Part shown: in pieces, positions 23,241 to 36,530 of the stretch
Layout of the letters: each line of letters begins with the position of its first letter
Numbering within the stretch: the first letter of the stretch is position 1
Notes under the pieces: model-generated
Seen by the model: the letters and a program-made list of their open reading frames with translations, nothing else
Databases searched by the model: none
Told to the model about the DNA's origin: nothing
Assembly: GCF_950023065.1 (NCBI RefSeq)
Contig: NC_088680.1
Coordinates: 44,876,559 to 44,940,558, forward strand
Reading direction: 5' to 3'
Length of the DNA stretch: 64,000 nucleotides
From: Planococcus citri
Taxonomy: Eukaryota; Arthropoda; Insecta; Hemiptera; Pseudococcidae
Program-made: the position numbers and the translations under genes

Positions 23241-25600
23241 CGTACTTCCATTTTTTTTTCAAGGATGAGTTTTAGTTTTTGGTTTTTTTTTTTTTTTTGA
23301 TTGGAAACGAGCAATGAATTTACAATTTTGTGGCTTCTCACAAGTAATGGTACCTACCTATACGAATGAGAGAAAACGCAAATTCAAAAAAAACATCACC
23401 AAACCGAATTTCATAATTTGATTTTCAGCTTTCAATTCTAACGAATTTTTGAATTATCAAAATGGGCGGTCCATTCCATGAAAAAGATCAAAATTTGATA
23501 AAAATTGAAATAGGCACCGCTGAATTTGGACTCATGTTCTATTTTTGATCTCTCGAATAGATGGTGATAGTTTTGAGCACTTTTCTTCTGCAAAATTTTA
23601 AATTTCCAGTTTTTGGAAAAATAGTAAGAAGAAAGACCAAAATGAAGGGAAGGAAGCTGAAAAGTACTGAAAATCGTCATCAGTCGAGTTGAGGGGTTAA
23701 ATCTCGGTATTCTATTTCAATTTTATAAAATTTTGATTTTTCACAGAAATTACTTGAGTCAAATTTAGATTTTTAAAAATTTGCCAAAAATTTAAAAATG
23801 AATTACAGCGAGTAAAATGTGGCTTAGTAAGGTGCGTTGATCGTATACTTACTCCTAATTTTCTCTTTGTTCGATCCAAAAAATTTTCTGCTGATTGCAA
23901 TACGTCTTACAACTTGATATTTTTATTTTTGGTTGGTGTCCAATTTTGTTATGAATTTGAATTTCATGAAAGTAATGACTGAAAAATATATCACACAACC
24001 ACCCACAAACACAACTCGAGGCATAATAGAAAAAAAGTCAAGAGATATGCAACTTACGAGTTGAAAAGTCACTCTTTTCGTGAGAAAATCAAGCAAAAAA
24101 TCGAAAAATTTGTTGTTTGCAAAACAAAAATCGAATTTTTTCAAAATCTGAATGGGCTGCATTTTCCCACTTTTCGGTGTGAATTTAATTCGACCCTGAA
24201 CTCATTTTTGAAAATTTTCGACTTATCTGGTCCTTTTCCTGCACCCCTTCAAATATAGATTAAATCACTCTTTATTTTTAAAATTTTGAAAAAATAATCA
24301 TTTCATTAATGTAAGTATTTTTGGTGCAAAATCTCCCCATCTCCTCATAATTTGCATCCAGACAGTCGAGTAGGTGAATTAGATTTCAAATCAGAAAAAA
24401 TAGGACCCTATCACTCAATGGGAAAACCCATTAAATCCTTAGAATCCTTTGAATTCCAAAATATTTTCATTTGAACTGTTGTACATGCAATTGTAAAATT
24501 AGGTATTTTCTTTTTCTGTCAGGACTTAAAATCCAAAACAAACGATATCGAAATATGCTACATTTTCACAGCTTTGGGAAACCCTTGAATGAATTTTGCA
24601 ATCGAATCTAAAATTAGTAATCAGCAGACCAAAATGAGGGAAATTGAAAACCAAATTTTAGCATTCTACATACATACATAATGTACGAGTATATAGGATA
24701 TAATTTGATAGAATTTTAATTTTCTACCATTTTTGACCCAAATTTGATTTTTAAAAATCGAAAAATGATTTTTAGTAGCTTCTGAAATTTGGCTGATGGT
24801 GTATTTTGGGGCCTTGTAATAACCATTCCACTTTTTTTAGTTTCAAAATTTTTTGTGTTGGTTGGGATAGCTTATCTACTTGTAGTAAGAGTAAATGGTG
24901 CAAATTTCAAAAAATAGGATTTCACCGAATCCCAATTCAAAAATGTACATCTTTCAGTAGTTGGAAAAAGGATTGACCTCTTGTAGAAGAAATGTTGACA
25001 GAACTATTGTATAAGTATGTACATCTGAACAAGAATGGATATCGAAAAAAATAACAATGGAGAATTTTCCTCTCTTAATTATAGGTACCCAATTACCCAT
25101 GGAAGGTATAAAAAAAAATCTGGAGAAGAAAACGTAAAAGACGTTCCAGGGAAAATGTAATTTACATATGTATTTCTCAATAACTTCAATATTTTTTCAG
25201 CAATCTCTGCGCAGAAAAATAAGTAAAAAATTGTTGATTATTTTCTTGATTTTGTACTTCGATATTTCTGATATTTACCTATACTAATAAAAATATTGCT
25301 CCAAAAATTTAAAAACAATAGTCTCTCGTCGATATTTTTTTCTTATCACAATTTTTTATGATTTTTTATTGAAACGACAACAAATAAATTTCCAAATGAA
25401 TTACCTAAGAAAATAAATTATTGATAAAGTAAAAAAAAAGGAAACATGTTTTGTTTTATGCTCTGCTACGATATTATTTATTCGCTGAGAAAGAAAACCT
25501 GCATGCTTCGAAATTCTCAGTAATTTTTAGCTTTTTTTCGATCTGAGTTTCTTCTTTATCTTTTTTGTATAAATCATTCCAACATACCCTTTAATTTCAT
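23241..25600. other. AT-rich decayed-repeat sequence
   Basis: Runs of phrases such as 'TTTGATTTTTAAAAATCGAAAA' style sequence resemble the blocks near 9-9.8 kb and 57.9-59.5 kb. Overlapping short frames exist on both strands. No gene or bounded element is supported. Confidence 0.45.
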
Positions 25601-26590
25601 CAGTCGAGTCAAATACCCTACACTACAACAATAAATTGATAGAAAAAAAGACACCGTTACACACATTCTTGATTCTTCCCCCTCGAAACAATCGAAGAAA
25701 AAACCCAATAGACGGGCTAGAGTCGACCATCTATACCGTTAAGATACACTCTCCAGTGTTTTTTTCTTCTTTTCTTTCAAAGAAATGGACCACGAATACA
25801 CGACCCGTTAACACAGTATCTACCCAGTACAAACACACCTTTTCCATAGAAAACCAATAACCATCCTACTGCTGTCCGGTCATTCTTCGTCTATGTAACA
25901 ATAATCGACAAAATGCAACGAAGTCGAAGACTAAATCGAAGCAGCAGCAATTGCTTAAAATTACAAAAGAGTACCTAGACCCCTACCTACTCGGACATCT
26001 ATTTTCCATGTGTTAAGAGGAGTGGTCAGAACCGAACGTGTTCACTTGGATTTCGCATTTGTCCCACATTTTCGAGAGTCGAGACGATTGGAAGATGTAA
26101 AGTGTTTGATTTTCAGAGATCGATGCAATCGAGTGAAAAAATTTGAGAATCTTATTGTTGACATGATTCAAGCATTAAGAGGCTATGTTTATTAAAATGC
26201 TCTTATATACCTAGCCTATTCTTGATTTGCATAAGTGAGGTTATAAGATGAAAAATTTATCATCTTGTACATGAGATAATTATACACTCAATCGGTTTGG
26301 GTATGGCGTATGAGTGTTGTCCATCTTGTTGTTGTAGGCACGGTATATACCTACTTATTATACGTGTTGTCACACCGGTTTTGAAATTTGTTCTTGGTAA
26401 ACCGATTTACACGGCGAATAATAGATAATTACGTTAACGGCTCGCGTATCTAAAACGAATGCTATTTTCTATTCATTCCATATCGTATGGAAGAAAAGTG
26501 CAAATGTAGGTACAGGTATATAGGTACTTAGGTTTTGCATACATTCGAGGCGCCGCAATGACCATTCTTCTGCTGCCATCATATCGTATG
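25601..26590. other. Non-coding complex sequence
   Basis: Moderately CpG-rich, few long homopolymers. The open frames at 25636-25860 and 26010-26195 have no recognised product. Confidence 0.4.
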
Positions 26591-26596
26591 AAAATA

Positions 26597-27016
26597 CCGG
26601 GTGAGCGAAAAAAAATATTCATAGTTCATTTTGAACACTTTTTTTGAACTGGAAATGGGTTCTTAAATGAAAAATTCATCTTACCCGAGAGCTCAAGGGG
26701 CTCAATTATGTTAGTATTTTTTCCAAATTTTTCATGAAAATCAACCTCGAGTGTATTCAGTTCTTTTCGAGTAAATCGAGGGCAATTTTTTGATAAAATT
26801 ACCAACCTTCCTACTCAGTTTTCTTTTTAATTTAATAAATTTTTAAAAAATCACAAAAAAATCAACTTTAGCACTTGAAATTTGAGCTACAGGGATTTTA
26901 GAACATGCTCTTTCGATCTAACTTACTTTCGTTCAAATTGGATAGTGAGTTTTAAAGGTTCCCTCATTAGCAAAAAAGGTATAAATAAAAGATATCGTCT
27001 TTTTTGGCACACCCTG
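26597..27016. mobile_element. Small TA-flanked inverted-repeat element (CMGGGTG ends)
   Basis: The left end reads CCGGGTGAGCGAAAAAAAAT. The right end in reverse complement reads CAGGGTGTGCCAAAAAAGAC. Both are flanked by TA (26595-26596 and 27017-27018). A CAGGGTG-type terminus next to TA is common in insect mariner-like MITEs, from family knowledge. The terminal repeats are short and diverged. No transposase frame is present. Length is 420 bases. Confidence 0.55.
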
Positions 27017-27018
27017 TA

Positions 27019-28540
27019 TATGTACCACCCACATTGCGCTTTCTGTTATGGTACACGATTTTAAAGAGAAGGTACATTACAATTTTATAATTACACGCGA
27101 ATGTACACTTGGGAGACGCGTGTAAAAAGCACCCGCGTATAAAATGCAAAGATCCTGTGTTTACAGCATGTGGAAAAAGACTCATCTAAAAGGGAAATTC
27201 GCCCTATACGATGGTCGCAAAATATGTAATGTACCTATACGTACACATACGAGCATTAAGTACGCACATTTATTAGGCGTCAGGTAATTAAAAGCAACAT
27301 ATACTCGTACATACTCGTGATTATGCCATTTCAAAGCAAGGCATATTAGGTATGTAGGTACCTACATACTATAATGCAAATGCACAAACCGAAGAGTAGG
27401 GGAAAAATGTAAACATAAAACACGAACGTATAAAGTATATTTTGTAGCCTAATTTAACGAATAAAAACAACAAGAAGACGGCAAAGCTGTCGTAAAAAAT
27501 GAGAAGGCGCCGCGTACCATGGTGCGAAAATGGTGATTATGAATTTTCACGTAGACCTATATAAATAGTACGACAACGACATTAACTCGTGGGCATCTCC
27601 ATTAGCTACTATAGTAGGAGCTAATAACGCGATATTTTGTATACTACCGCCATAGTATATAGTGGAAAATTTACACTACTGGAGCGTATACTTACTTAGG
27701 TACCTACATAGAATTCACTACTACCTATTTTAGCTCGAAAGCTCGCCAAAGTACCCATTAGCCCTTCGTGAGTTTTTCTTCGACGTTGCTGCTGCTGATC
27801 GTTACCAGCATTTAGATAGGTTTATCGTCGACACTTGCAACGTAGGTAGAGGTACTACCAGTGCCATCGAAATGTAGTGTAAAAAAGCGACTACAGAGAA
27901 GGTACGTCGAGAAGGGTTTTTTAAAGCGAAATGAGTCGTTTGTTGCGAAGTTACAAGCTTTAAAACGAGGTAATTTAGAAGGGCGTACATAAAATTCCAA
28001 GGTGCTGGTTCGAGGAAATTTAATATAAATGCGGAGCCGGCCAGGATACACAAGTGAGCAAGGACCGGAGAGGGGGGGCTTTTTGCTCTTTCTTGGTGTG
28101 TATACGAAGGTAGTAAAGTTTATACAAAACGACGCTTGTATACAATTTTCGTTGGCAGCTCGCAAAACGACCGTGCTAGAATATAAAACAGCGTAAAAAG
28201 TTTGTATATTTTGCAAAAAAAAAAAGAGAGCAAAAAATATATTAGTATTGGAGCTAGAGCTTATCTACGGTGCAGTGTTCGAAATGGTGTTAGTTGGACA
28301 ACTCGTCGTTTCTCTGGAAACGATATTCTAAGGATAAGGATATACGAGCATGCATTGATGCTATTGAAGTACTCGTATAAACATTCAAGCTATGTAGATG
28401 CGAATTGGTTTTTTAAAGTCAATTTCAAGTCAACTTATTAAGAGAAAAACAATCCTGTCAGAAATCCCGAAACGATAGATAATTTCATCGATTAGGTACC
28501 TAGGTGTAGGTATAATCTTGTGTGAAACCAACCCTCAGAA
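27019..28540. other. Complex CpG-containing island, no recognised gene
   Basis: Contains a 20-bp perfect palindrome centred on GGTACC (27350-27369). Two overlapping minus-strand frames (27812-28216, 134 codons, and 27802-28053) are among the longer open frames outside obvious repeats. Neither has a domain, signal peptide or motif I can name. I do not call a gene. Confidence 0.4.
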
Positions 28541-28544
28541 TCTA

Positions 28545-28910
28545 AATTTCACGATTTTCATTTCTCCAGATTTTAAAAATGTTTCCATGTGGCTTGGAAA
28601 TCAATTTGAGTAGCTAAAAATCAAGTTGTGACTTATTCTCGTCCTGATTGACGAGTTCATCTGTATTCAGTTCGGTTTCCTGGCAAAGATCTCAGTGGTG
28701 TTTTTTGATCAGAATTTTGAAAAAAATGTAAACAATTCCAGAATTTTAAAATTTCTCCAAAAGACTTGGGACATTAATTTGGGCAGATAAAAATCAAGTT
28801 GTGATCTATTGTCGACCTATTTGACGAATTCATCTGCATTTGGTCTCGTTATTCAGGCAAACATCTCATGGGCGTTTTCTTTACCAGAATAAGGGAGAAA
28901 ATGCACAATA
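28545..28910. repeat. Diverged tandem duplication, about 173-bp period
   Basis: Two direct copies share AAAATCAAGTTGTGA (near 28617 and 28790), followed by similar sequence with GACGA.TTCATCTG and CAGGCAAA.ATCTCA. A third relative lies far away near 48325-48400 (GAAAATCGAGTTGTGGTTCA), so the unit belongs to a dispersed family. Confidence 0.65.
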
Positions 28911-31078
28911 TCAAATTTTTTTCTAAAACCAACCCTCTAAATCCGATTAAAGGCTTTCTGTAACTTGATACAAAAATGGGAATTTTTTCGTTTTTTGAAC
29001 CAATTTTTTTGAAAAATTTTCGCTCTTGCTTTACTCGAACAGTAAGTAGGTATAAGTTTAGTTCATCACATCACGAAAGGCTTTCAGAAAATTACCTCTA
29101 ATTTCCATTTTTTATACCTAAAAATTTGGTTTTGCCCCCCCCCCCTTGAGATGAACTTTATCAATGTTTAAATCAGCAGGTACTAAAATCGAGGGTCACA
29201 CAATATTGAATCTGATGTTTAATCGATGTCGAAAATTGTGAAATTCTTCTGCGCTGGTGATCTGAAGTCAAGTCAATTTTGAAGTTATGAAGTTCAAGAA
29301 ATTGTTGCATTGATTCTTTAAAACTTTTTTCAACAAGCAAGTTCTTTTCAATAATTCGTTTTGAGACAGGAAATACAGTAAGAAAAAATCACTCGGCTTA
29401 TGGCATATTGAGGGAGAACAACTTTCGCTGAATGAAAAGCTTTCAAAAAAAAAAATCAGTCATGGCACATACGAGTAAGTTTAAAATTTTGGAAAATATT
29501 TTGAATGTCATTTTCTTTATTTTTTTTTTTTCAACACTGTAGAAGAAGGATTGTGCAGATGAGGGTCCAAAATCACTTGGAGGATCGGAGGAGAGGTTTT
29601 TTCTTGCAAAGGGATTATTTACAAAAATTCTGGTGCATATAGTTCAGACCTTTTGATCAATTGTTTTTTATTAGGTAGGTGCATGTTTCATTTTTCCGAT
29701 TTTTTTTCTCGTCTGTGGGACGTGAGGGGAGGAGGAGGAGGGGCTTTTGGCACCACTTAACTTTCAGCTTGGGAGTTGAAATTTTCAAGGCCTTTTTGTT
29801 CATAACCAACTTACTCCAGAGAGTAAGAATAAAAATAATCACAAAACATTTTTCTCAATAAATCAGGATTGTCTTAAAATGCCAGCTCTATGTGAAATAT
29901 TTTTCAAAAAATTTTCACACCTTATATTTTTTATAGCTGCTAGTCTTGTCCATTAATTGTTGAAAATTGTATCTTTTCTTTTCAACAAAACAACCACGTG
30001 GTTTTCGTTTGGGATTTTTAATGAGTTCAACGACTTGCAATGTTTTTCAAATAGGTTTTCAGAAAACCAGAAATTTGAAAATATTTTATTCTGGGAGAGA
30101 AATATTATTAGGTCGAATAGTTTTTCAATTTTTTTTTCAAACTGATGGAACCTAGCAAAAAATCATCACCAAAATGATGTCATTAAGAAGGAAAAAATTC
30201 CAAATTTTAAGGTTTATTTTTACCCTTCCCTCTTGGCAAGAACTTCAAGTTGAAAAAATTTGAGAATTTTTCATGCGTCGAAAAAAATGACTTCCTTGGG
30301 TACCTACCTGCTACTTTTTTTTTGTGGAGGTGATTACCAATGAAATCAAAAAACCACTTAAATTTATAAAAAATTGAAAAATTGTGACGTTTCAAAAATT
30401 CTCAAATATTTTGAGCTGTAGCCAAGGTGTGGGGGAGGGAGAGACGGAGAGTTAAACCTAAATCTAAAAATTTGAAATTTTCCTTACGTCTTGTTGAGGT
30501 CATTTGACCATGATTTTTTCTAAGGTTCGTCAAATTTTGAAAAAATGACCCACTCTAGTAATTATCTGCATGGTCAACTCTATCAAAGTCTCCAAAAATA
30601 AATAGCTACAGCTCAAAAATTTTCATTTCACAATTTTCAATTTTCAACTGAAGAAGAGGATTGCAGGATTGTACTGAATCGTGAACATGAAGGAAGATTA
30701 AACTTTGCTCATAAAATATGAAAAATGCATTTAAAAAAGTAGAATTGAAATCAATTTCTCCATTTTTTTTGCTCATTTTTATATCATTTTTCATGTTAGA
30801 AGATGAAATTTTGTTCAAAAATTATGAAAAGTGCATTGAAAAAAGTACTGAATTGGTAAATTAATTTCAATATAGATTCGAGTAAGTAACGAAAATGAAA
30901 CACCATGAAAATTTTGATTTTGTTTTAGTTTTTGATTTTCAATTTTTATCAATTTTGTTTTCAGTTTTGATGTCGTTTTTTCACCATAAATAATTTTTCG
31001 AACCTTATTCCTTAACGTTATATCAATTTTAAAATTGTTTCTAGCTATCATAAAGGGCCTAAAAACAAACAAAATTTA
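28911..31078. other. AT-rich decayed-repeat block
   Basis: Includes a C11 run (29135-29145) and a weak direct repeat of about 106 bases near 30709 and 30815. Dispersed-repeat phrases occur near 29600. No gene recognised. Confidence 0.45.
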
Positions 31079-33990
31079 GAGATGTAACATCTATAATATT
31101 ATACACCTACAACGACGACACAAAGACGCGCGTTCGCAATTTTCCAAACTCTCTAGAAAATGCTACATTACTTTAACATGTTTTCGAAACGACGACGAGG
31201 AAAAATATGATGAACACGCGTAAAACTTTCGATAAACTATTATGCGTGCTCGAAAGAGCATTCTATACATATAGTGTATGGATATAGCGCCAAGAAATCT
31301 TACCCCCTTTCTATATGTATGTATACGATGGTACATCAGCTCGATGGAGAACGACTACTTATAGAAAATTAGAAAAGAAGTTTTCGCTACTGCGGTATTT
31401 TTTATATGCCAAGCGCTGTTTCAGCAGCATAGTTTGCTAAACATGTCGAAGAAAGATTAAATTTTATATACGCTCGATTGAAAAGCGTAAACAAAAGATT
31501 GGCTAGCGAGTCAGACTCGTATGGAATTTATTACGAATTTATGGAAATTTTCGTCTTCGTTTGTAAAAGTATTTCTCAACTTGAAAGCTAAAGCTCGAGA
31601 AAGTTTCCTGGCCTGTGTTTGCTGTACTCATTGACTGCATGTTGATATACGAAAGGATAGAAAAGTGACCTGATAGATTTGATCTGATGCAGGAAAGTAT
31701 GCACGTGTGTGGAAAGGTACAAGTAAATACTCGTGACTCACGTTTATACTCAGTGTAGGTAACTTCAAAAGAAATTTTCTTTATGATGGTAAACGCGTGA
31801 AAGAATTTTTAAATATATTTCATATAGTGCGACGTACGACTGACATGAAACGTAAATGCGAACGATTTTTTCCTGCTATAGTGCTGGCTCGATTCCAATT
31901 TTGGTGTTTACGAATCAAACACGCAGCTTTTTAGTGAACTGGCTGTTTAGATTGCCTCGCCTACTAGACCTACTCTGCCATTAATTGATGATAATGGTTT
32001 GTGTGGTGATTTATATACGCATTCGTGAGCAGATATAGATGTGTAATTGTGTTTTGAATTAAATGGATTCGGTTTGTTTGAAATTATGACGAGAGGGTGG
32101 TTTATTTTGGAGCAGAGGGAAAGTGCCCCAACCAGTGGAGAAAAAGTTTGCAAATACTGAGGAAAAAATCCAGAAGCGATAGCCTACTTATTTCCCATCC
32201 TGAGAAAAAGCTCATTCAAGTTGTATGTAGTACAACCTTCATTACCTGTCTTTACTCATAACACCTTCGCTTATTTCAGTCCATAAACCGAACACTCATC
32301 AAAAAGTAAAACCTCATCCAAATTCTAGCCCAGCTGAGTAAATTCTCACACTCGTAAAACGTTGCCCTTGTAAAATTTCGTTCTCGTCAAAACCCTTTGG
32401 CACATTAACCGGGTGTACGAGACGTATACAAAATTAATTTCTCATTCGATGTAGCTCACAACCTTGGGTATACATAAGGATAAAAATATCCTATCTTCTT
32501 ATACAAAGGGGAAAACACGGCCGAGCCTCGTCATCATTTATTAAGACCATCTTATAGGTTGGAAATTAAATTCGACACGTTTCGGCTATAAAGCGAATTT
32601 CATCAAGGTATTTCTCAAATACAACACTTTTCGATTAAAAGTTCCATAAAAGTTGCGCTGAAAAGCGGCACGCTGCTTCGTTCGATACACAATTTATTTA
32701 CTCGTACTTCCTGTTAAATAAATAAAATTTAATTTTCTCCGCTCTCCCGGTCCCGGTCGTCTTACAGGCGATCGACTTTTTATATAAAAACAAATACAGG
32801 CACGTGAAAATAGCAAATGAATGGAAAAGTAAAGCAACCATCTCGTATTTCTCCGCGATCTTGTCTTCCTGCAGTGCTGTTGTAGGTAATAATATTATGC
32901 CTATAAAAACTATCTACCTTGCTACAAAATACAGAGTATAGGGCACGTAGTTTGCGCAAAAGTTGCCTGTTTAATTTACTTTTTTAGTTCGTAAAAGAAA
33001 CACCCTATCATCGCATAGGAATTGTTACTTAGTTGAAGAGAAAATAGTCTACTTGGTGTTCATTTCATTATACGCACATCATCGAAGTTGGTCCATAGGT
33101 CTATACAAAATGTATAATAATCCTATTTACATATTGATAGGAGATTATCCGCGGACATCTTTAAAATTTACGTAATCATCGACACTCTTCTGCTGTCGTT
33201 TTCTGCCATCGCTGCATTATTTTGAGAAGAAAATCTCACGTACTCGAGAACCGGAACGAATTTAACGATTCGGTAAGAGAATAAGGTATTTACACGGATA
33301 GGTATATAAATGTATTCGATATCGTACTACGATTTACTCATAATAACATATGGCGAAGCTAGACGATTCAGTCATCTGTGATCTGAGAACGCTTTAAGAA
33401 ATCTTTATGGCATATGAAACACGTACAGTCGTACACACTCGACATTGTAATAGGAAAAGTATTTAAAAGAAATCCTTTTCTGCAGTCGGAACCTTTTGTA
33501 TGAACCTGGCCATCAATTAAAATTACCAACCGTATCAACGTATATCATTTTCTTCAAGTTTTTTTCTTTGTCGTCTCAATTCGACGAGTGTACCACAGAA
33601 GCATATCTACTCATAATAAGTAGGTGTACACTTTTTACTAAACTTTGTAGTTTTTATTCTCGAAATATACGCTCTTATGGTAATCATTTAAGTAGGAAAA
33701 TACAGCTCGCTATAGTCAACGAACGTCGTCCTATACACTGTGCGTGACTATGTCAGCGAAATGCGCACGAAATATTCTCAAAGAGTTACGCCCTATTCAC
33801 ACAAACATACTATTTTCGTACCCTCTCGCGTCTAAAAATGCAGCGCCATTCGTTCATCCGCCGGGTCGCCGGGTACGTCGCACCGGACGCGAAAAAAAGC
33901 TTTTGAAAAATCGATATTTTGCGAGCTTTATTTTCGCAGCAGCTTACTCGGCGAATAATTAACTGGCTACTGGTTAATTGTCTGATGTGA
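31079..33990. other. Large complex CpG-containing island, no recognised gene
   Basis: About 2.9 kb with few long homopolymers, frequent CpG and little internal repetition. Plus-strand frames at 33496-33747 and 33744-33962 are short and carry no domain I know. This is the longest uninterrupted single-copy-looking stretch on the left half of the window. Confidence 0.4.
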
Positions 33991-34034
33991 ATTCTTGATT
34001 TTTACAAAATTTGGTATCTACATTCACTAGGGTG

Positions 34035-34830
34035 GATCGACAAAAATAAGTCGGCGGATTTTGGCCAAATTCAGTAGAGACCTTCGTTTCAAGTTGAAAG
34101 TTACTCAGAAATTTTTTCAATTCCGGAGGTATCTTTTGAGGGGAGAAATGGATCCTCAAAGAGGGGGCATCTTTGAAAAAATTGAGGGTTTTTCGCTCCT
34201 GTTGCTACCCAAGCTGTTTTGGATAAAATGGCCTTATCCCAAACGTTGGTGATTTGGCCTATTTGAGATTTTGCGTCGATCTATGTTATTTCTGTCAGAA
34301 TCTAAGACCACTTTTAGGGTTCTAATGAGCGGCTGAAAATGTACAAATCGTGTTTTTTTTGGATAAATTCGTTTTTTGAAAATTTTTTCTCGGCAAATAT
34401 TTCATAAATATTTTAAAACGCAGTAATGCAAATTTTTTAATCATGTTTGCCAATTTCAAAAAATTAAAAAAAATACCAAAAAACTTAAATTTTTCGGTTT
34501 TTTAAAATTTGCAAAAATTATTTTAAAAAATTGACACCACTATTCTTCAAAATATTTCCTTAGTCTCAGAAATATTTTGACATAATTGATGCGAAAAATT
34601 TGCCAAGAAAAAATTTTAAAAACACGATGAATTTATCCAAAAATACCATAAGCGATTTGCAAATTTCAAACCGCACAATAGAACCCTAAAAGTGGTCTTG
34701 GATTTTTACGGCAGTAAAATACTGTTTTTTCGAACTGAGTGGCCATTTTTCCCAAAACAGATTGTGTAGCTATACAAAAGCGAAAAAACCACGATTTTTT
34801 CGAAAATGTTCCCTCTTTGAGGGGGCTAAA
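34035..34830. repeat. Palindromic dispersed repeat, copy 2
   Basis: The left arm (about 34035-34335) starts AAGTCGGCGGATTTTGGCC and runs through GGATCCTCAAAGAGGGGGCA to CCACTTTTAGGGTTCTAAT. The right arm from about 34590 returns in reverse complement, including ACACGATGAATTTATCC and CCCTAAAAGTGGTCTTGG. Homology with the 14-kb copy covers both arms. Compared with that copy, the centre is AT-rich rather than a CCCGAAT array. A plus-strand frame (34061-34252) shares the phrase VTQK.F and RGGIF with the opposite-strand frame of copy 1. No known domain. Confidence 0.65.
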
Positions 34831-36039
34831 ATTGATAATGTTCAATAATGCATTGCTCAAACTTCACATTGTACTCTCAGATACAAAAAACATCCAAATT
34901 TAAAATAATTAGGTAAGAATTGAATCTTAACTTTGACAATATGGGTACCCAAACGTCTTCGAAGGATCAATGTAGAGAGTTCTTGAATTTTAAAATTCAT
35001 CTTCACTCAACTTAAAATTATCAACATGAAAAATTTCATAAATTTCAACATGGATTAAACATCAAAATTCAACATTTTCTGGCCCTCACGATTTCAACAT
35101 GATGAAGTTCGATGTAGGTACCATATACTTATCCACTGCTCAAAGTTCAATCTTATCCGAGCGTAATTTTTGAACGTCAGATCCAACAATCATCTCTTCA
35201 AATCTGATTCAATCACAACTTCAATAATTCAACATTGAACATTTGGCCAAACTTTTTACGATAAAAACATAAAAAATTAGCAGGAGAACGGAAGGGTGGG
35301 GAGAAGGGAGGGGTTCCAAAATGGTGTTGATCAGAGTAATAAATTCTAATGCAGATAAAAAAGATTAGATGGATTTTTTTTCATTACATTTTTTGATGTT
35401 TTTGAACGGTGTGGCCCTGGTACAGATCAAGTAAGGGAAGTTTTTCTTGAAAAGAATTGATCATTTTTGAAGAGTCTTCACTGATTGATTTTACCTATCG
35501 ATTTGATTTCAATTTCGGGGGACTCTGGACAATGCGATCAACGTTACTAAGGGGACCAGGAAGGGGTTTTTCTTGAAAATGTGTTTTTTTGAAGAGTTTT
35601 TGCAGAATGTTCAATTATTGTTCATCGACTTCTCTTTTATTACATACCTATTTTGGATTTCTCAAGGGGGGGGAGATTCTTTATTACAGGAGCACCAACA
35701 CTGGAAAAGGTGCTGATGGTGGCTTTTTCTGAGATGAGGGAGAGGGTGTATTCAGAAGAATTCTGTCAAGAAAATTGAGAATTTTTCTGAAACATTTTTT
35801 TTATTTTCTCAATGATTTTTTTTTTTTTTTTTTTTTTGAAAGGCTAATAGCTCGACTTAGCCCCACTTTTTTGGACGTGAAAAAAAAGCAATTATTTTTT
35901 CATAATGAGAGCATAAAAACAATACCTACTACAGTTTAAGGGGGGGGGGGATCTCATTTTAAAAGCGATGAAGTAGTAGGTATGCAATCTTGTTCAACGT
36001 ATGTGCTCTTTTTTTCCTGCGTAAACTTCAAAATAAATT
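34831..36039. other. AT-rich decayed repeats with homopolymer runs
   Basis: Contains dispersed-repeat phrases (TTTTTCTTGAAAA) in tandem near 35440-35600, a 22-base T run at 35816-35837 and a G11 run at 35940-35950. No gene is seen. Confidence 0.5.
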
Positions 36040-36530
36040 TTGTTGAAAATAGCTAAAAATTTTGTTTCTCGGTGCCAAAAATGCAAAACGTTCTGCCCAA
36101 ACCGCAAAAGACTTTACTTGTTTCAAAATTTCAGAAATTCGTGTTTTCCCCAAAAATGCAAGGAATCTTACCAAAATTGCCAAAAACTGTATTTGTGCCA
36201 AAAATATTAAAAAATCTGTGTTTTTTTTGTCAAAATGGTTAAAAGTAAAGCTTTTTGAATTGGGCTTTTCAAGTTTTTAACCAGAATTGCAAAATCTGCT
36301 TTTCTGAAAATTCCCAAAAAATCTTAGTTTTTTTGGCCAGAAATTAAGAAAGAATTCATTTCTCGAAAATTGCTAAAAATTCGGTCATTTATTTACTTAC
36401 CTACTCTTTTTTTTCAAAAGTGTAAAAAGTCCAGCTTTTTTGCCACAAATTACGAAAAATCTTTTTTTTTTTGACAAAATAAGTAAATGTTCATATTGTC
36501 TCACAAAAGTGTATAGTCTAAGTTGAAAAA
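36040..36530. repeat. Degenerate AT-rich minisatellite, about 35-45 bp units
   Basis: A succession of loosely repeated units of the form CCAAAAATGCAAAA..TCTG.TTTTT.GCC, each roughly 35-45 bases, with many substitutions and indels. One 72-codon frame (36062-36280) is a by-product of the repetition. Unit boundaries are imprecise. Confidence 0.5.

Noticed and set aside
27812..28216. 134-codon minus-strand open frame
   Set aside because: Lies in complex DNA, but no motif, signal peptide or splice context is recognisable and a second frame overlaps it. Kept only as part of an island.
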